The notes under the pieces: model-generated
Seen by the model: the letters and a program-made list of their open reading frames with translations, nothing else
Database searches by the model: none
Told to the model about the DNA's origin: nothing
Made by a program: the position numbers and the translations under genes
In this document: piece by piece, positions 15,465-24,362 of the stretch
Layout of the letters: each line of letters begins with the position of its first letter
Numbering within the stretch: position 1 is the first letter of the stretch
Assembly: GCA_945905915.1 (NCBI GenBank)
Contig: CAMDQL010000006.1
Span: 1 to 43,852 of the forward strand
DNA from: Flavobacterium psychrophilum
Lineage (GTDB): Bacteria > Bacteroidota > Bacteroidia > Flavobacteriales > Flavobacteriaceae
DNA length: 43,852 nt
Reading direction: 5' to 3'

Positions 15465-17258
15465 ATGCAAACACCATTAGAACTTCAAATTCAAACCTTG
15501 CCCGATAATCCTGGGGTATATCAGTATTATGATAAGGAAGGGAAAATTTTGTATGTTGGGAAAGCAAAAAATTTAAAAAAGCGTGTTCAGTCCTATTTTA
15601 CCAAGAATCATGACAATTATAAAACTTCGGTTTTAGTCAAGAAAATTGTTACGATTAAGCATATTGTGGTTCCAACGGAAACCGATGCCTTGTTATTGGA
15701 AAATAACCTGATAAAAAAATTACAGCCTCGTTATAACGTATTGCTTCGCGATGATAAAACATATCCATGGATTTGTATTAAAAACGAACGATTTCCGCGA
15801 ATTTTTTCTACACGAAAAATGATAAAAGATGGTTCCGAGTATTTTGGTCCCTATACCAGTTTTAAGACGGTTCACACCATTTTAGATTTGATAAAAGAGT
15901 TATATCCGTTGCGAACGTGTACTTATGATTTATCGAAAACCAATGTCGATTCAGGTAAATATAAAGTATGTTTAGAATATCATATTGGAAACTGTAAAGG
16001 GCCATGTGAAGGATTTGAACCATTAGAAAATTATCAAAACCAAGTAGAGAAAATCCGTCAAATTTTAAAAGGAAATTTCAAAGAGAGTTTGAGAGATTTT
16101 AAAAAATTAATGGCAGATTTAGCTCAAGAAATGCAATTTGAAGCCGCTCAAAAAATCAAAGAAAAGATTGAAGTTTTGGAAAATTATCAATCGCGTTCAA
16201 CAGTTTTAAATCCGAAAATTACCAATTTAGATGTGTTTTCCATTATTTCAGATGAAACGATGGCCTATGTAAACTTTTTACAAATTTCGCATGGTGCTAT
16301 TGTGCGATCACATACTTTGGAATTAAAGAAAAAATTAGACGAAACCAACGAAGAATTATTAGAATTGGCCGTGGTAGAATTGCGCGAACGATTTCATTTG
16401 AATGCAAAAGAAATTGTAGTGCCGTTTCCGATAGATTTAGGTGAAAACATCAAAGTAACGGTGCCACAACTAGGCGATAAAAAGCAAATTTTAGAGTTAT
16501 CAGAACGCAATGCTAAATATTATCGATTAGATCAATTAAAACAAATTCAAATTGTAGATCCAGAACGACACACCAATAGAATTATGGCTCAAATGCAAAA
16601 AGATTTGAGGCTATCGGTTGAACCAAGACATATTGAGTGTTTTGATAATTCAAATATTCAAGGAACGAATCCGGTATCGGCCTGTGTGGTGTTTAAAGAT
16701 GGAAAACCAAGCAAAAAATATTACCGCCATTTTAACATAAAAACGGTCGAGGGTCCAAATGATTTTGCATCCATGGAAGAAGTGGTGTACCGAAGATATA
16801 AACGTATGTTGGATGAAAACCAGTCCTTACCCCAATTGATTATTATTGATGGAGGAAAAGGGCAATTGTCATCAGCATTAAAAAGCATTGATGATTTAGG
16901 TTTACGGGGTAAAATTGCAATTATTGGTATTGCAAAACGTTTGGAAGAGTTATTTTACCCAGGCGATTCGGCACCCTTATATTTGGATAAAAAATCGGAA
17001 ACTTTAAAAGTAATTCAGTTTTTAAGAAACGAAGCACACCGATTTGGAATCACCCATCATCGCGATAAGCGAAGTAAATCGGCATTAAACAACAGTTTAG
17101 AAAGTATTCCTGGTATTGGTGAAAAAACGATGATAACGTTAATAAAACATTTTAAAAGTGTTAAAAGACTACAAAATGCAAATGAAAAAGAAATTTCGGA
17201 AGTAATTGGACTTTCAAAAGCCAAAAAAATTTCCGCCTTTTACAAGACTAATAATTGA
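15465..17258 (+). CDS. uvrC: excinuclease ABC subunit C
   Basis: A 597-aa protein that makes both incisions in nucleotide excision repair. The GIY-YIG nuclease is N-terminal (PGVYQYYDKEGKILYVGKAKNLKKRV, about residues 17-42). Four Cys surround residues 145-185 (RTCTYD, KVCLEYHIGNCKGPC). The UVR motif is near residue 210, the RNase H-like 5' nuclease begins at ECFDNSNIQGTNPV (about residue 390), and the helix-hairpin-helix tail (LESIPGIGEKT) ends the protein. Normal length. The patatin gene starts 6 bp after the stop, so both are probably one transcript. Confidence 0.97.
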   Translation: MQTPLELQIQTLPDNPGVYQYYDKEGKILYVGKAKNLKKRVQSYFTKNHDNYKTSVLVKKIVTIKHIVVPTETDALLLENNLIKKLQPRYNVLLRDDKTYPWICIKNERFPRIFSTRKMIKDGSEYFGPYTSFKTVHTILDLIKELYPLRTCTYDLSKTNVDSGKYKVCLEYHIGNCKGPCEGFEPLENYQNQVEKIRQILKGNFKESLRDFKKLMADLAQEMQFEAAQKIKEKIEVLENYQSRSTVLNPKITNLDVFSIISDETMAYVNFLQISHGAIVRSHTLELKKKLDETNEELLELAVVELRERFHLNAKEIVVPFPIDLGENIKVTVPQLGDKKQILELSERNAKYYRLDQLKQIQIVDPERHTNRIMAQMQKDLRLSVEPRHIECFDNSNIQGTNPVSACVVFKDGKPSKKYYRHFNIKTVEGPNDFASMEEVVYRRYKRMLDENQSLPQLIIIDGGKGQLSSALKSIDDLGLRGKIAIIGIAKRLEELFYPGDSAPLYLDKKSETLKVIQFLRNEAHRFGITHHRDKRSKSALNNSLESIPGIGEKTMITLIKHFKSVKRLQNANEKEISEVIGLSKAKKISAFYKTNN

Positions 17259-17263
17259 GTTGC

Positions 17264-19465
17264 ATGAAAAAACACCTTTTGTTTTTAAGTTTATTTATTG
17301 TGATCCAAGTCAGTTTTGGTCAAGAACTGTCGCGCCCAAAAATTGGATTAGTATTAAGTGGCGGAGGCGCAAAAGGATTAGCCCATATTGGAGTTTTAAA
17401 AGTAATTGATTCGCTGGGCATTAAATTAGATTATATATCGGGCACAAGTATGGGGGCAGTAGTAGGAGGATTATATGCTTCAGGATATAATGCTCATCAA
17501 CTTGATTCTATTTTCTCATCAATTGATGTGGATGCACTCTTGCAAGACTACACACCACGTGAATCAAAATCGTTTTATGAAAAGAGAAATGATGAAATTT
17601 ATTCATTGACTTTGCCTTTTACAAATTTTAAATTAGGACTTCCGTCTGGACTTTCAAAAGGGCTATATAATTTTAATTTAATATCAAGATTAACAAAACA
17701 TGTAAGCCACATTAGAGATTTTGATGAGCTTCCTATACCTTTTTTGTGCATAGCCACCGATTTAGAAACAGGGGAACAAAATTCACTTGACTCAGGCATA
17801 TTAGCCCAAGCTATAATTGCAAGCGGAGCAATACCTTCTTTATACAATCCTGTTGAAATTAATGGGAAAACACTTATAGATGGTGGAGTGGTTAATAATT
17901 ATCCTGTAGAAGAGTTAAAAAATAGAGGAATAGATTTTATTATTGGGGTTGATGTTCAAGAGGGGTTAAAAAACAGAGAGCAGTTAAAAGATGTAACTTC
18001 GGTACTTTCTCAAATAAATAATTTTTCTATGATAGAGAAAATGGAGGGAAAGCGAAGCTTGACAAATATTTACATTCAGCCCGAAATTAAAGGCTTTTCC
18101 GTAGTTTCTTTTGATAGAGGTCCTGAAATAATTAAAAAAGGAGCTGAAAAAGCAAAAACGTTCATCAATCAATTACTTCCATTAGTTGAAAATAACAAAC
18201 GACCAGCTATTAAAGTGGCTTATCAAGATTCTATTTATATAGAAGAAATAGATTTTAACAATTTAGAAAATTATACACGCGCTTATGTTTTAGGTAAATT
18301 AAGATTCAGAAATAACACAAAAATTTCACATACTCAATTAGAAAAAGGCATTTCAACATTAAATGCCACACAAAATTTTAGCGCCATTAGTTATTCATTA
18401 GAAAAAATACAAAAAGGAGAACGATTAACTTTAAATTTAAAAGAAAATAAAAATAATACATTTTTAAAATTCGGACTTCATTATGATGGTTTGTATAAAA
18501 GCGGCGTATTAGTAAATTATACCCACAAAAGGATTGTTACTAAAAATGATGTTGTTTCTTTAGATGTAATTCTTGGCGATAATTTCAGGTATAATTTTGA
18601 TTACTATATAGATAATGGATTTTATTGGAGTTTTGGATTCAATTCAAAGTTAAATTCATTTAACAGAAATATTTTAACAGATTTTGAGAACGGAGCTGTT
18701 TTTTCTGATTTAGCAATTAATTCAGTTAATATTGATTTTACAGATTTAACTAATCAAGCGTATTTGCAAACAATTTTTGCTCAAAAATTTTCGGTTGGAG
18801 CCGGACTAGAATTTAAATATTTAAAAATAGCATCTGAAACACTACAAAACACGACTCCAATTTTTGATAAAAGTGATTATTTGTCGGCATTTGGCTTCAT
18901 CAAATATGATTCATTCAATCAAAAATATTTTCCTAAGAAAGGATGGTCGTTTTTTGGTGAAATGAAAACATTTCTTTACTCAACAGATTACACCAAACAG
19001 TTTGAACGTTTTTCAATTGTAAAAACCGAAGCCGGAATTGTCATCGAGCCGATCAAAAGACTTACTTTTAGGTCACATTCAGAGATTGGTTTTGCTGTTG
19101 GAGAACGCACCATTTCCTTCTTTGATTTTGTACTAGGCGGATATGGATTTGTTCCAGCAAATAACTTTAAACCTTTTTTTGGGTATAATTTTTTAAGTTT
19201 ATCAGGAGATAGTTATGCAAAACAAACAGCAACTGTTGATTATGAATTTTATAAAAAGCACCACATTAATTTCACGAGTAATTTTGCAAATGTGGGCAAT
19301 AGAATTTTTGAACACATAGAAGACTGGTTAAAAAAACCAAAACATACAGGATATGCCATAGGCTATGGTATGGAATCGATTATTGGGCCAATAGAAATTA
19401 AACATTCATGGTCACCTGAAATAGGAAATCATTTTACTTGGTTTTCAGTAGGTTTTTGGTTTTAA
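17264..19465 (+). CDS. patatin-like phospholipase with predicted C-terminal outer-membrane barrel
   Basis: A 733-aa exported protein. The signal peptide covers about residues 1-19 (MKKHLLFLSLFIVIQVSFG). The patatin domain has oxyanion loop GGGAKG (33-38), nucleophile elbow GTSMG with Ser62, and DGG with Asp206, so the Ser-Asp dyad is complete. A POTRA-like stretch (about residues 300-375) and an aromatic-rich beta region follow, ending in Phe (VGFWF). This patatin-POTRA-barrel order is that of type Vd secretion (PlpD-like) proteins. It would place a lipase at the outer membrane. It sits directly after uvrC; the longer TTG start at 17255 overlaps the uvrC stop and is less likely. No T9SS sorting domain is present. 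Confidence 0.88.
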   Translation: MKKHLLFLSLFIVIQVSFGQELSRPKIGLVLSGGGAKGLAHIGVLKVIDSLGIKLDYISGTSMGAVVGGLYASGYNAHQLDSIFSSIDVDALLQDYTPRESKSFYEKRNDEIYSLTLPFTNFKLGLPSGLSKGLYNFNLISRLTKHVSHIRDFDELPIPFLCIATDLETGEQNSLDSGILAQAIIASGAIPSLYNPVEINGKTLIDGGVVNNYPVEELKNRGIDFIIGVDVQEGLKNREQLKDVTSVLSQINNFSMIEKMEGKRSLTNIYIQPEIKGFSVVSFDRGPEIIKKGAEKAKTFINQLLPLVENNKRPAIKVAYQDSIYIEEIDFNNLENYTRAYVLGKLRFRNNTKISHTQLEKGISTLNATQNFSAISYSLEKIQKGERLTLNLKENKNNTFLKFGLHYDGLYKSGVLVNYTHKRIVTKNDVVSLDVILGDNFRYNFDYYIDNGFYWSFGFNSKLNSFNRNILTDFENGAVFSDLAINSVNIDFTDLTNQAYLQTIFAQKFSVGAGLEFKYLKIASETLQNTTPIFDKSDYLSAFGFIKYDSFNQKYFPKKGWSFFGEMKTFLYSTDYTKQFERFSIVKTEAGIVIEPIKRLTFRSHSEIGFAVGERTISFFDFVLGGYGFVPANNFKPFFGYNFLSLSGDSYAKQTATVDYEFYKKHHINFTSNFANVGNRIFEHIEDWLKKPKHTGYAIGYGMESIIGPIEIKHSWSPEIGNHFTWFSVGFWF

Positions 19466-19531
19466 AAATAAAAAAATAACAAAAAAAATACATTTAATGT
19501 AAATTTCTGTCAGATTGTTTTCAAAAAAGTT

Positions 19532-19539
19532 TATTTTTG
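19532..19539 (+). promoter_or_regulatory. -7 box (TATTTTTG) for the amino acid permease
   Basis: An exact TAnnTTTG match 25 bp before the start at 19565, with TTG at 19516-19518 (within AGATTGTTTTC) as a weak -33 candidate. Confidence 0.55.
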
Positions 19540-19564
19540 GAATTCAAATTTAAAATAATTACTT

Positions 19565-21025
19565 ATGTCTATTTGGAGAGTTAAGCCAGTTTCAGCATTT
19601 GAGGCTGATATGAAAAAAAGTGAATTGAAGAAAGTACTCGGAAAATGGAGTTTGACTGCTATTGGTGTAGGAGCTATTATTGGAGGAGGAATTTTTGTAC
19701 TAACAGGAACAGGTGCCTATTATCATGCTGGACCTGCATTAGCTATTTCTTTTATAATTGCTGGAATTGCCTGCGTTTTTGCAGCGCTTTGTTATTCAGA
19801 GTTTGCTTCTATTTTACCTGTTGAGGGCTCTGCTTATGCCTATGCCTATGGAACAATCGGTGAAATTTTTGCATGGATCATAGGTTGGGGATTAATATTA
19901 GAATATGCCATGGGATCCATGACGGTTGCCGTTTCTTGGTCTGGTTATTTTAATAAGTTGCTCAAAATGTTTGGGATAAAGCTCCCCGATTGGCTAACAT
20001 CAGATCCAGCAAGTTATACAGGAGAAGGATTTTCAATGAATTTACCGGCTTTATTAATTGTATTATTTGTAATTTCAATACTAATAAAAGGAACTCAAAG
20101 TGCAGCTAAAGCTAACAATATGATTGTTATACTTAAAGTTTCTGCAATTATATTTGTAATTATTGCGGGTGCTTTCTTTATCAACATAGAAAACTGGACA
20201 CCCTTTATTCCAGAAGCTACTAAAATTGTAGATGGAGAAACCATTCATGAAGCATATGGTTTTAAAGGTATCGTTTCTGGTGCAGCTGCAATCTTTTTTG
20301 CATACGTTGGTTTTGATGCCGTTTCAACACAGGCTGGAGAGGCAAAAAACCCTAAGAAAGATGTGCCATTTGCAATTATTACATCCTTATTAATTTGTAC
20401 GGTTTTATACATTCTAGTTTCTTTAGTGTTAACTGGAATGATGAATTATAAAGATTTTGATCCACTAGGACAATACCCAGACGCTATTAAAGCGCCAGTA
20501 GCTTATGCATTTGATATTGCTGGGCAAGCATGGGCTGGATATATTATTACAATCGCCGCTACAGTAGGATTAATTTCTGTATTGATGGTTATGATTATGG
20601 GACAGTCTAGAATTTTCTTAGGAATGTCTAAAGATGGTCTTATCCCTCAAGTGTTTTCAAAAATTAATCCAATTTCAGGAACACCAAAAACCAACTTAAT
20701 GATCCTTGGCGGAATTATTGCTGTAGTTGCAGCGTTTACTCCAATTAATAAATTGGCAGACATGACCAGTTTCGGAACATTATTTGCTTTTACAATGGTG
20801 TGTGTTGCGGTATGGATTCTAAGAGTAAAACAACCAAATCTTGAAAGAACTTTTAAAGTACCGGCACTTCCTGTTATTGCAGTTTGTGGAATACTTATTA
20901 ATACCTACTTGATGATAAACTTAAGTAAAGATGCGCAAATGTTGTCTTTAGGTTGGTTAGCTATTGGAGTAGTGGTATACTTCCTTTATGGAAAAAGAAA
21001 TGCTAAACTAGGCAAAAAAGAGTAA
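19565..21025 (+). CDS. APC family amino acid permease (cationic amino acid transporter-like)
   Basis: A 486-aa inner-membrane protein with about 12 hydrophobic segments. The first one carries the APC signature IGVGAIIGGGIFVLTGTGA (about residues 34-52), the unwound substrate-binding part of helix 1. FFAYVGFDAVSTQAGEAKNPKKDVP (about residues 244-268) is the helix 6 and loop motif of the CAT/YfnA subfamily. Such proteins import neutral or cationic amino acids with protons; the exact substrate cannot be read. Monocistronic, between its own promoter and a strong terminator. Confidence 0.92.
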   Translation: MSIWRVKPVSAFEADMKKSELKKVLGKWSLTAIGVGAIIGGGIFVLTGTGAYYHAGPALAISFIIAGIACVFAALCYSEFASILPVEGSAYAYAYGTIGEIFAWIIGWGLILEYAMGSMTVAVSWSGYFNKLLKMFGIKLPDWLTSDPASYTGEGFSMNLPALLIVLFVISILIKGTQSAAKANNMIVILKVSAIIFVIIAGAFFINIENWTPFIPEATKIVDGETIHEAYGFKGIVSGAAAIFFAYVGFDAVSTQAGEAKNPKKDVPFAIITSLLICTVLYILVSLVLTGMMNYKDFDPLGQYPDAIKAPVAYAFDIAGQAWAGYIITIAATVGLISVLMVMIMGQSRIFLGMSKDGLIPQVFSKINPISGTPKTNLMILGGIIAVVAAFTPINKLADMTSFGTLFAFTMVCVAVWILRVKQPNLERTFKVPALPVIAVCGILINTYLMINLSKDAQMLSLGWLAIGVVVYFLYGKRNAKLGKKE

Positions 21026-21030
21026 TAAAA

Positions 21031-21058
21031 AAAAAGCCACTTTTTAGTGGCTTTTTTT
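21031..21058 (+). terminator. intrinsic terminator after the amino acid permease
   Basis: Stem AAAAAGCCACT (21031-21041) pairs with AGTGGCTTTTT (21046-21056) with a T4 loop and T-run. The A-tract on the other side would also allow it to work on the minus strand. Confidence 0.92.
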
Positions 21059-21220
21059 AATTTTTTACGACATTTGTATTTATGAAACCATATTGGGAAA
21101 GCTTATTATCACATTTAAAATTCCTCATCAAGAGAAATCCTGAGTGAGTATATTTCTTTTTGTTTTAATAAGAAAGTATCCTAAAATACTTTTAAACCTA
21201 TAACTTTTAAACTTAAAGAA

Positions 21221-22378
21221 ATGCCAATATATCATAAATTAGGAAATTTCCCACAAAAACGCCACACACAGTTTGAAAAACCTGATGGTGGATTATATTA
21301 CGAACAACTTTTTGGTACCGAAGGATTTCATGGACATTCTTCATTATTATACCATGTTCACAGACCAACACAGGTTAAAGAGATTACTAAATCTTATTCT
21401 GTTGAACCAAAAATCGCTATTGGGAAGAACATTAAATCACTTTTATTAAAAGGTTTTGAATTACAACCAGCCGACGATTTTTTAGAAAGCAGAAAAGACA
21501 TGCTTGTTAATAAAGATTGTATTATCGGATTAGCCGCACCAAAAAAATCATTACGCAATTATTTTTATAAAAATGCCGATGCAGACGAAATGATATTTAT
21601 CCATAAAGGTTCTGGAAAACTTAGAACTATGATGGGAAATATTGATTTTGAATATGGAGATTACTTAATTATTCCGCGCGGAATGATTTATCAAATTGAT
21701 TTCAATTCAGAAGACAATCGCTTATTTTATGTAGAATCTTATGCGCCTTTTTATACTCCAAAAAGATATAAAAACGAATCGGGTCAACATTTAGAACATT
21801 CTCCATTTTGCGAAAGAGATTTTAAATTACCATCTGAAATAGAAACATATGACGAAAAAGGGGATTTCTTAATCAAAATCAAAAAAGAAGGAATGATGCA
21901 CGAGGTAGTTTATGCCACACATCCTTTTGATGTTGTTGGTTGGGACGGATATAATTTTCCTTACGGATTTTCAATTCATAATTTTGAACCTATTACAGGT
22001 CGTGTACATTTACCGCCACCAATTCATCAAACATTTGAAACAGCAACATTTGTAGTATGTTCTTTCGTGCCAAGATTGTACGATTATCATCCAAAATCAA
22101 TTCCTGCTCCTTATAATCATAGTAATATTGATTCTGATGAAGTATTGTATTATGTTGATGGCGATTTCATGAGTAGAAACAATATCGAACAAGGTCACAT
22201 TACGTTACATCCAAAAGGAATTCCTCACGGACCTGCACCTGGCGCTATGGAAAGAAGTATCGGTCATACCGAAACAAAAGAATTAGCAGTAATGGTAGAT
22301 ACGTTTCGCCCATTAATGGTTACAGAAGCCGCAATGGGAATAGACGATGGAAAATACTACAAGTCTTGGGTGGAATAA
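21221..22378 (+). CDS. hmgA: homogentisate 1,2-dioxygenase
   Basis: A 385-aa cupin-type iron enzyme that opens the homogentisate ring in tyrosine breakdown. The N-terminal YHKLGNFPQKRHTQF, the first cupin (MIFIHKGSGKLRTMMGNIDFEYGDYLIIPRGMIYQI, about residues 123-158) and the C-terminal GHITLHPKGIPHGP are typical. By alignment to the human enzyme, His300, Glu307 and His336 are the likely iron ligands. It is shorter than the human type (445 aa), as usual for Bacteroidota. hppD, the preceding step, lies downstream but is separated by a small gene with inverted repeats. The stop codon is part of the left repeat. No clear -7 box was found in the 195 bp upstream. Confidence 0.9.
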   Translation: MPIYHKLGNFPQKRHTQFEKPDGGLYYEQLFGTEGFHGHSSLLYHVHRPTQVKEITKSYSVEPKIAIGKNIKSLLLKGFELQPADDFLESRKDMLVNKDCIIGLAAPKKSLRNYFYKNADADEMIFIHKGSGKLRTMMGNIDFEYGDYLIIPRGMIYQIDFNSEDNRLFYVESYAPFYTPKRYKNESGQHLEHSPFCERDFKLPSEIETYDEKGDFLIKIKKEGMMHEVVYATHPFDVVGWDGYNFPYGFSIHNFEPITGRVHLPPPIHQTFETATFVVCSFVPRLYDYHPKSIPAPYNHSNIDSDEVLYYVDGDFMSRNNIEQGHITLHPKGIPHGPAPGAMERSIGHTETKELAVMVDTFRPLMVTEAAMGIDDGKYYKSWVE

Positions 22379-22894
22379 TTAGCGAATTAATGAATAAGCG
22401 AATGAGCGAATTCATATATGATCTAATTGACTAATCCGGTAGTTAACTAATTTTTAAATGAAATTCACAAACAGTTCAAAATATCAAAACAACCCTATCT
22501 TGAAAGAATCTTTTGAGTTCGCAATAATGGTTGTAAAATATGCAGAATTGCTTGATGAAAAAAGAAAATATATAATAGCAAAACAATTAGTTCGTTCTGG
22601 AACATCTGTAGGTGCAAATATCAAAGAAGCTCAAAATGCAGAAAGCAAAGCTGATTTTATTCACAAACTTAAAGTTTCATTAAAAGAAGCTGACGAAACA
22701 GAATATTGGCTTTTTCTATGTGAAAATTTAGAAAATTACCCAAATCCAGAGGGGTTAATTGAAAAATTAAATGGAATAATAAAAATGTTAAACAAAATAA
22801 TTAGTACATCGAAAAATAATATACAAATTAAAAATTAGCGAGAACAAAATAGGTATCTATTCGCTAATTATCTAATTCGCATATTCGCTAATTA
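22376..22894. mobile_element. putative four-helix-bundle cassette bounded by inverted repeats
   Basis: TAATTAGCGAAT at 22376-22387 (overlapping the hmgA stop) is found in exact reverse complement at 22883-22894, 18 bp before the hppD start, and once more at 22859-22870. Further GCGAAT units lie near both ends. The whole 519-bp segment contains one gene, a TIGR02436-type four-helix-bundle protein. No transposase is present. The idea that it is an inserted cassette is inference. Confidence 0.45.
22458..22838 (+). CDS. four-helix-bundle protein (TIGR02436 / 23S rRNA intervening-sequence protein family)
   Basis: A 126-aa all-helical protein. KQLVRSGTSVGANIKEAQNAES (about residues 43-64) and DFIHKLKVSLKEADETEYWL (about residues 66-85) are the family hallmarks. 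Relatives are encoded in intervening sequences of some 23S rRNA genes, act as accessory protein Avd in diversity-generating retroelements, or stand alone in Bacteroidota with no known role. They are basic and form pentamers, which suggests nucleic acid binding. Here it sits alone between hmgA and hppD, in the same direction, inside a pair of inverted repeats. No reverse transcriptase or rRNA is nearby. Confidence 0.92.
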   Translation: MKFTNSSKYQNNPILKESFEFAIMVVKYAELLDEKRKYIIAKQLVRSGTSVGANIKEAQNAESKADFIHKLKVSLKEADETEYWLFLCENLENYPNPEGLIEKLNGIIKMLNKIISTSKNNIQIKN

Positions 22895-22912
22895 TTGCAA
22901 TCACAAATTACT

Positions 22913-24073
22913 ATGAAAGATTTAAAATCAGTCGAATACGGCTTAGAAAAAATATTTGAAGGCGCACAAGATTTCTTGCCTTTATTAGGAACAGATTACG
23001 TAGAGTTTTACGTTGGAAATGCAAAACAAGCGGCTCATTTTTACAAAACTGCTTTCGGATTTCAATCATTAGCGTATGCAGGATTAGAAACTGGTGTAAA
23101 AGACAGAGCATCTTATGTTTTAAAACAAGATAAAATACGTTTAGTATTAACAACCGCTTTAAACAGTAATTCACCTATTGGAGAACATGTTAAAAAACAT
23201 GGTGATGGCGTTAAAGTCATTGCACTTTGGGTTGAAGATGCTAGAAAATCATTTGAAGAAACTACAAAACGAGGTGCAAAACCTTATTTTGAGCCTGTTG
23301 TTGAAAAAGACGAAGATGGCGAGGTAGTTCGTGCCGGTATTTATGGCGCATACGGAGAAACCGTATTTGTTTTTGTAGAACGTAAAAATTACAACGGAAT
23401 ATTCATGCCTGGTTATAAAGAATGGAAATCGGATTATAATCCAGCACCTGTTGGTTTAAAATTTATTGACCATATGGTTGGAAATACGGGTTGGAATAGA
23501 ATGAATGAAGCCGTAAAATGGTTTGAAGATGTAATGGGATTTGTTAATTTCCTTTCTTTTGACGACAAACAAATTACTACTGAATACTCGGCTTTGATGT
23601 CGAAAGTAATGAGTAACGGAAATGGAAGAATCAAATTTCCAATTAACGAACCGGCCAATGGAAAAAAACGTTCTCAAATTGAAGAATATTTAGATTTCTA
23701 TGAAGGTGAAGGCGTGCAACATATAGCAGTTGCAACAGATGACATCATTACTACCGTTGCCGATATGCGTTCTCGTGGAATTGAATTTTTAAGTACTCCA
23801 CCTCAAGCGTATTATGATGCCATTCCAGAAAGATTGAAAGATCACATGTCTAAATTTAAAGAAGACATCAACGAACTTCAAAAATTAGGTATTATGATTG
23901 ATGCCGATGAAGAAGGATATTTATTACAAATTTTCACCAAACCAATTGAAGACCGACCAACACTTTTCTTCGAAGTTATTCAAAGAATGGGCGCCAGGGG
24001 TTTTGGAGCAGGAAATTTTAAAGCACTTTTTGAATCGATTGAAAGAGAACAAGCATTGCGAGGAACGCTATAA
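22913..24073 (+). CDS. hppD: 4-hydroxyphenylpyruvate dioxygenase
   Basis: A 386-aa iron(II) dioxygenase that turns 4-hydroxyphenylpyruvate into homogentisate, the substrate of the hmgA product. Two VOC domains are visible; the C-terminal one carries the iron ligands His187 (DHMVGN), His270 (GVQHIAV) and Glu354 (FFEVIQR). The C-terminal GFGAGNFKALFESIEREQ is the conserved gate helix. The ATG at 22913 gives the expected MKDLKSVEYGLEKIFEGAQDF start; a TTG at 22895 would extend it into the repeat and is unlikely. No terminator is evident directly after the stop. Confidence 0.95.
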   Translation: MKDLKSVEYGLEKIFEGAQDFLPLLGTDYVEFYVGNAKQAAHFYKTAFGFQSLAYAGLETGVKDRASYVLKQDKIRLVLTTALNSNSPIGEHVKKHGDGVKVIALWVEDARKSFEETTKRGAKPYFEPVVEKDEDGEVVRAGIYGAYGETVFVFVERKNYNGIFMPGYKEWKSDYNPAPVGLKFIDHMVGNTGWNRMNEAVKWFEDVMGFVNFLSFDDKQITTEYSALMSKVMSNGNGRIKFPINEPANGKKRSQIEEYLDFYEGEGVQHIAVATDDIITTVADMRSRGIEFLSTPPQAYYDAIPERLKDHMSKFKEDINELQKLGIMIDADEEGYLLQIFTKPIEDRPTLFFEVIQRMGARGFGAGNFKALFESIEREQALRGTL

Positions 24074-24182
24074 AATCCAATTTTTATTAAACAATTATCA
24101 AAATACAACGTTGTAGTACTGTTATTTTTGAAAAAAATATGTTAAAGTTTGTTTTTTGTTGAGAATAACACAAAAAGCTTTA

Positions 24183-24190
24183 TAAATTTG
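24183..24190 (+). promoter_or_regulatory. -7 box (TAAATTTG) for a candidate small RNA
   Basis: An exact TAnnTTTG match in the gap after hppD, with T-rich TTTTTTG sequence about 20-25 bp upstream as a -33 candidate. The expected start (about 24195) coincides with the base of a strong hairpin. Confidence 0.55.
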
Positions 24191-24195
24191 TAGTC

Positions 24196-24308
24196 ACAAA
24201 ATCAGAGAGGTAGTTTGCTCTGTATTTTGTAGTAAATTTTCATAATTTATAGTTTTTTGGTTGGTTAATAGCATAAAAACTCAGTCATATTTTTGACTGG
24301 GTTTTTTT
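24196..24308 (+). ncRNA. candidate structured small RNA (~113 nt)
   Basis: Three successive hairpins fill the unit. The first has ACAAAAT-CAGAG (24196-24207) pairing with CTCTG-T-ATTTTGT (24218-24230), that is 12 bp with one bulged base and a 10-nt loop AGGTAGTTTG. The second is TAAATT/AATTTA (24233-24238 with 24244-24249). The third is an intrinsic terminator (24277-24308). A -7 box sits just upstream, and the following gene has its own -7 box after the terminator, so this is unlikely to be merely its leader. It could be a known Bacteroidota RNA such as the flavo-1 motif; I cannot match it from memory. Confidence 0.5.
24277..24308 (+). terminator. intrinsic terminator of the candidate small RNA
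   Basis: Stem AAACTCAGTCA (24277-24287) pairs with TGACTGGGTTT (24294-24304), with one G-T pair and a 6-nt loop, then further T. Confidence 0.88.
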
Positions 24309-24315
24309 GTTTTAC

Positions 24316-24323
24316 TATTTTTG
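24316..24323 (+). promoter_or_regulatory. -7 box (TATTTTTG) for the DUF3108-kynA-M23-pgi operon
   Basis: An exact TAnnTTTG match. TTTTTG at 24290-24295, 20 bp upstream, would be the -33 element and lies inside the terminator of the preceding unit. Confidence 0.65.
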
Positions 24324-24362
24324 GAACAGAAATTGCACATTCATTAATAAATGAATCATAAA

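Noticed and set aside
22458..22838. A diversity-generating retroelement or a 23S rRNA intervening sequence
   Set aside because: The protein family fits, but there is no reverse transcriptase, template repeat, variable gene or rRNA in the window.
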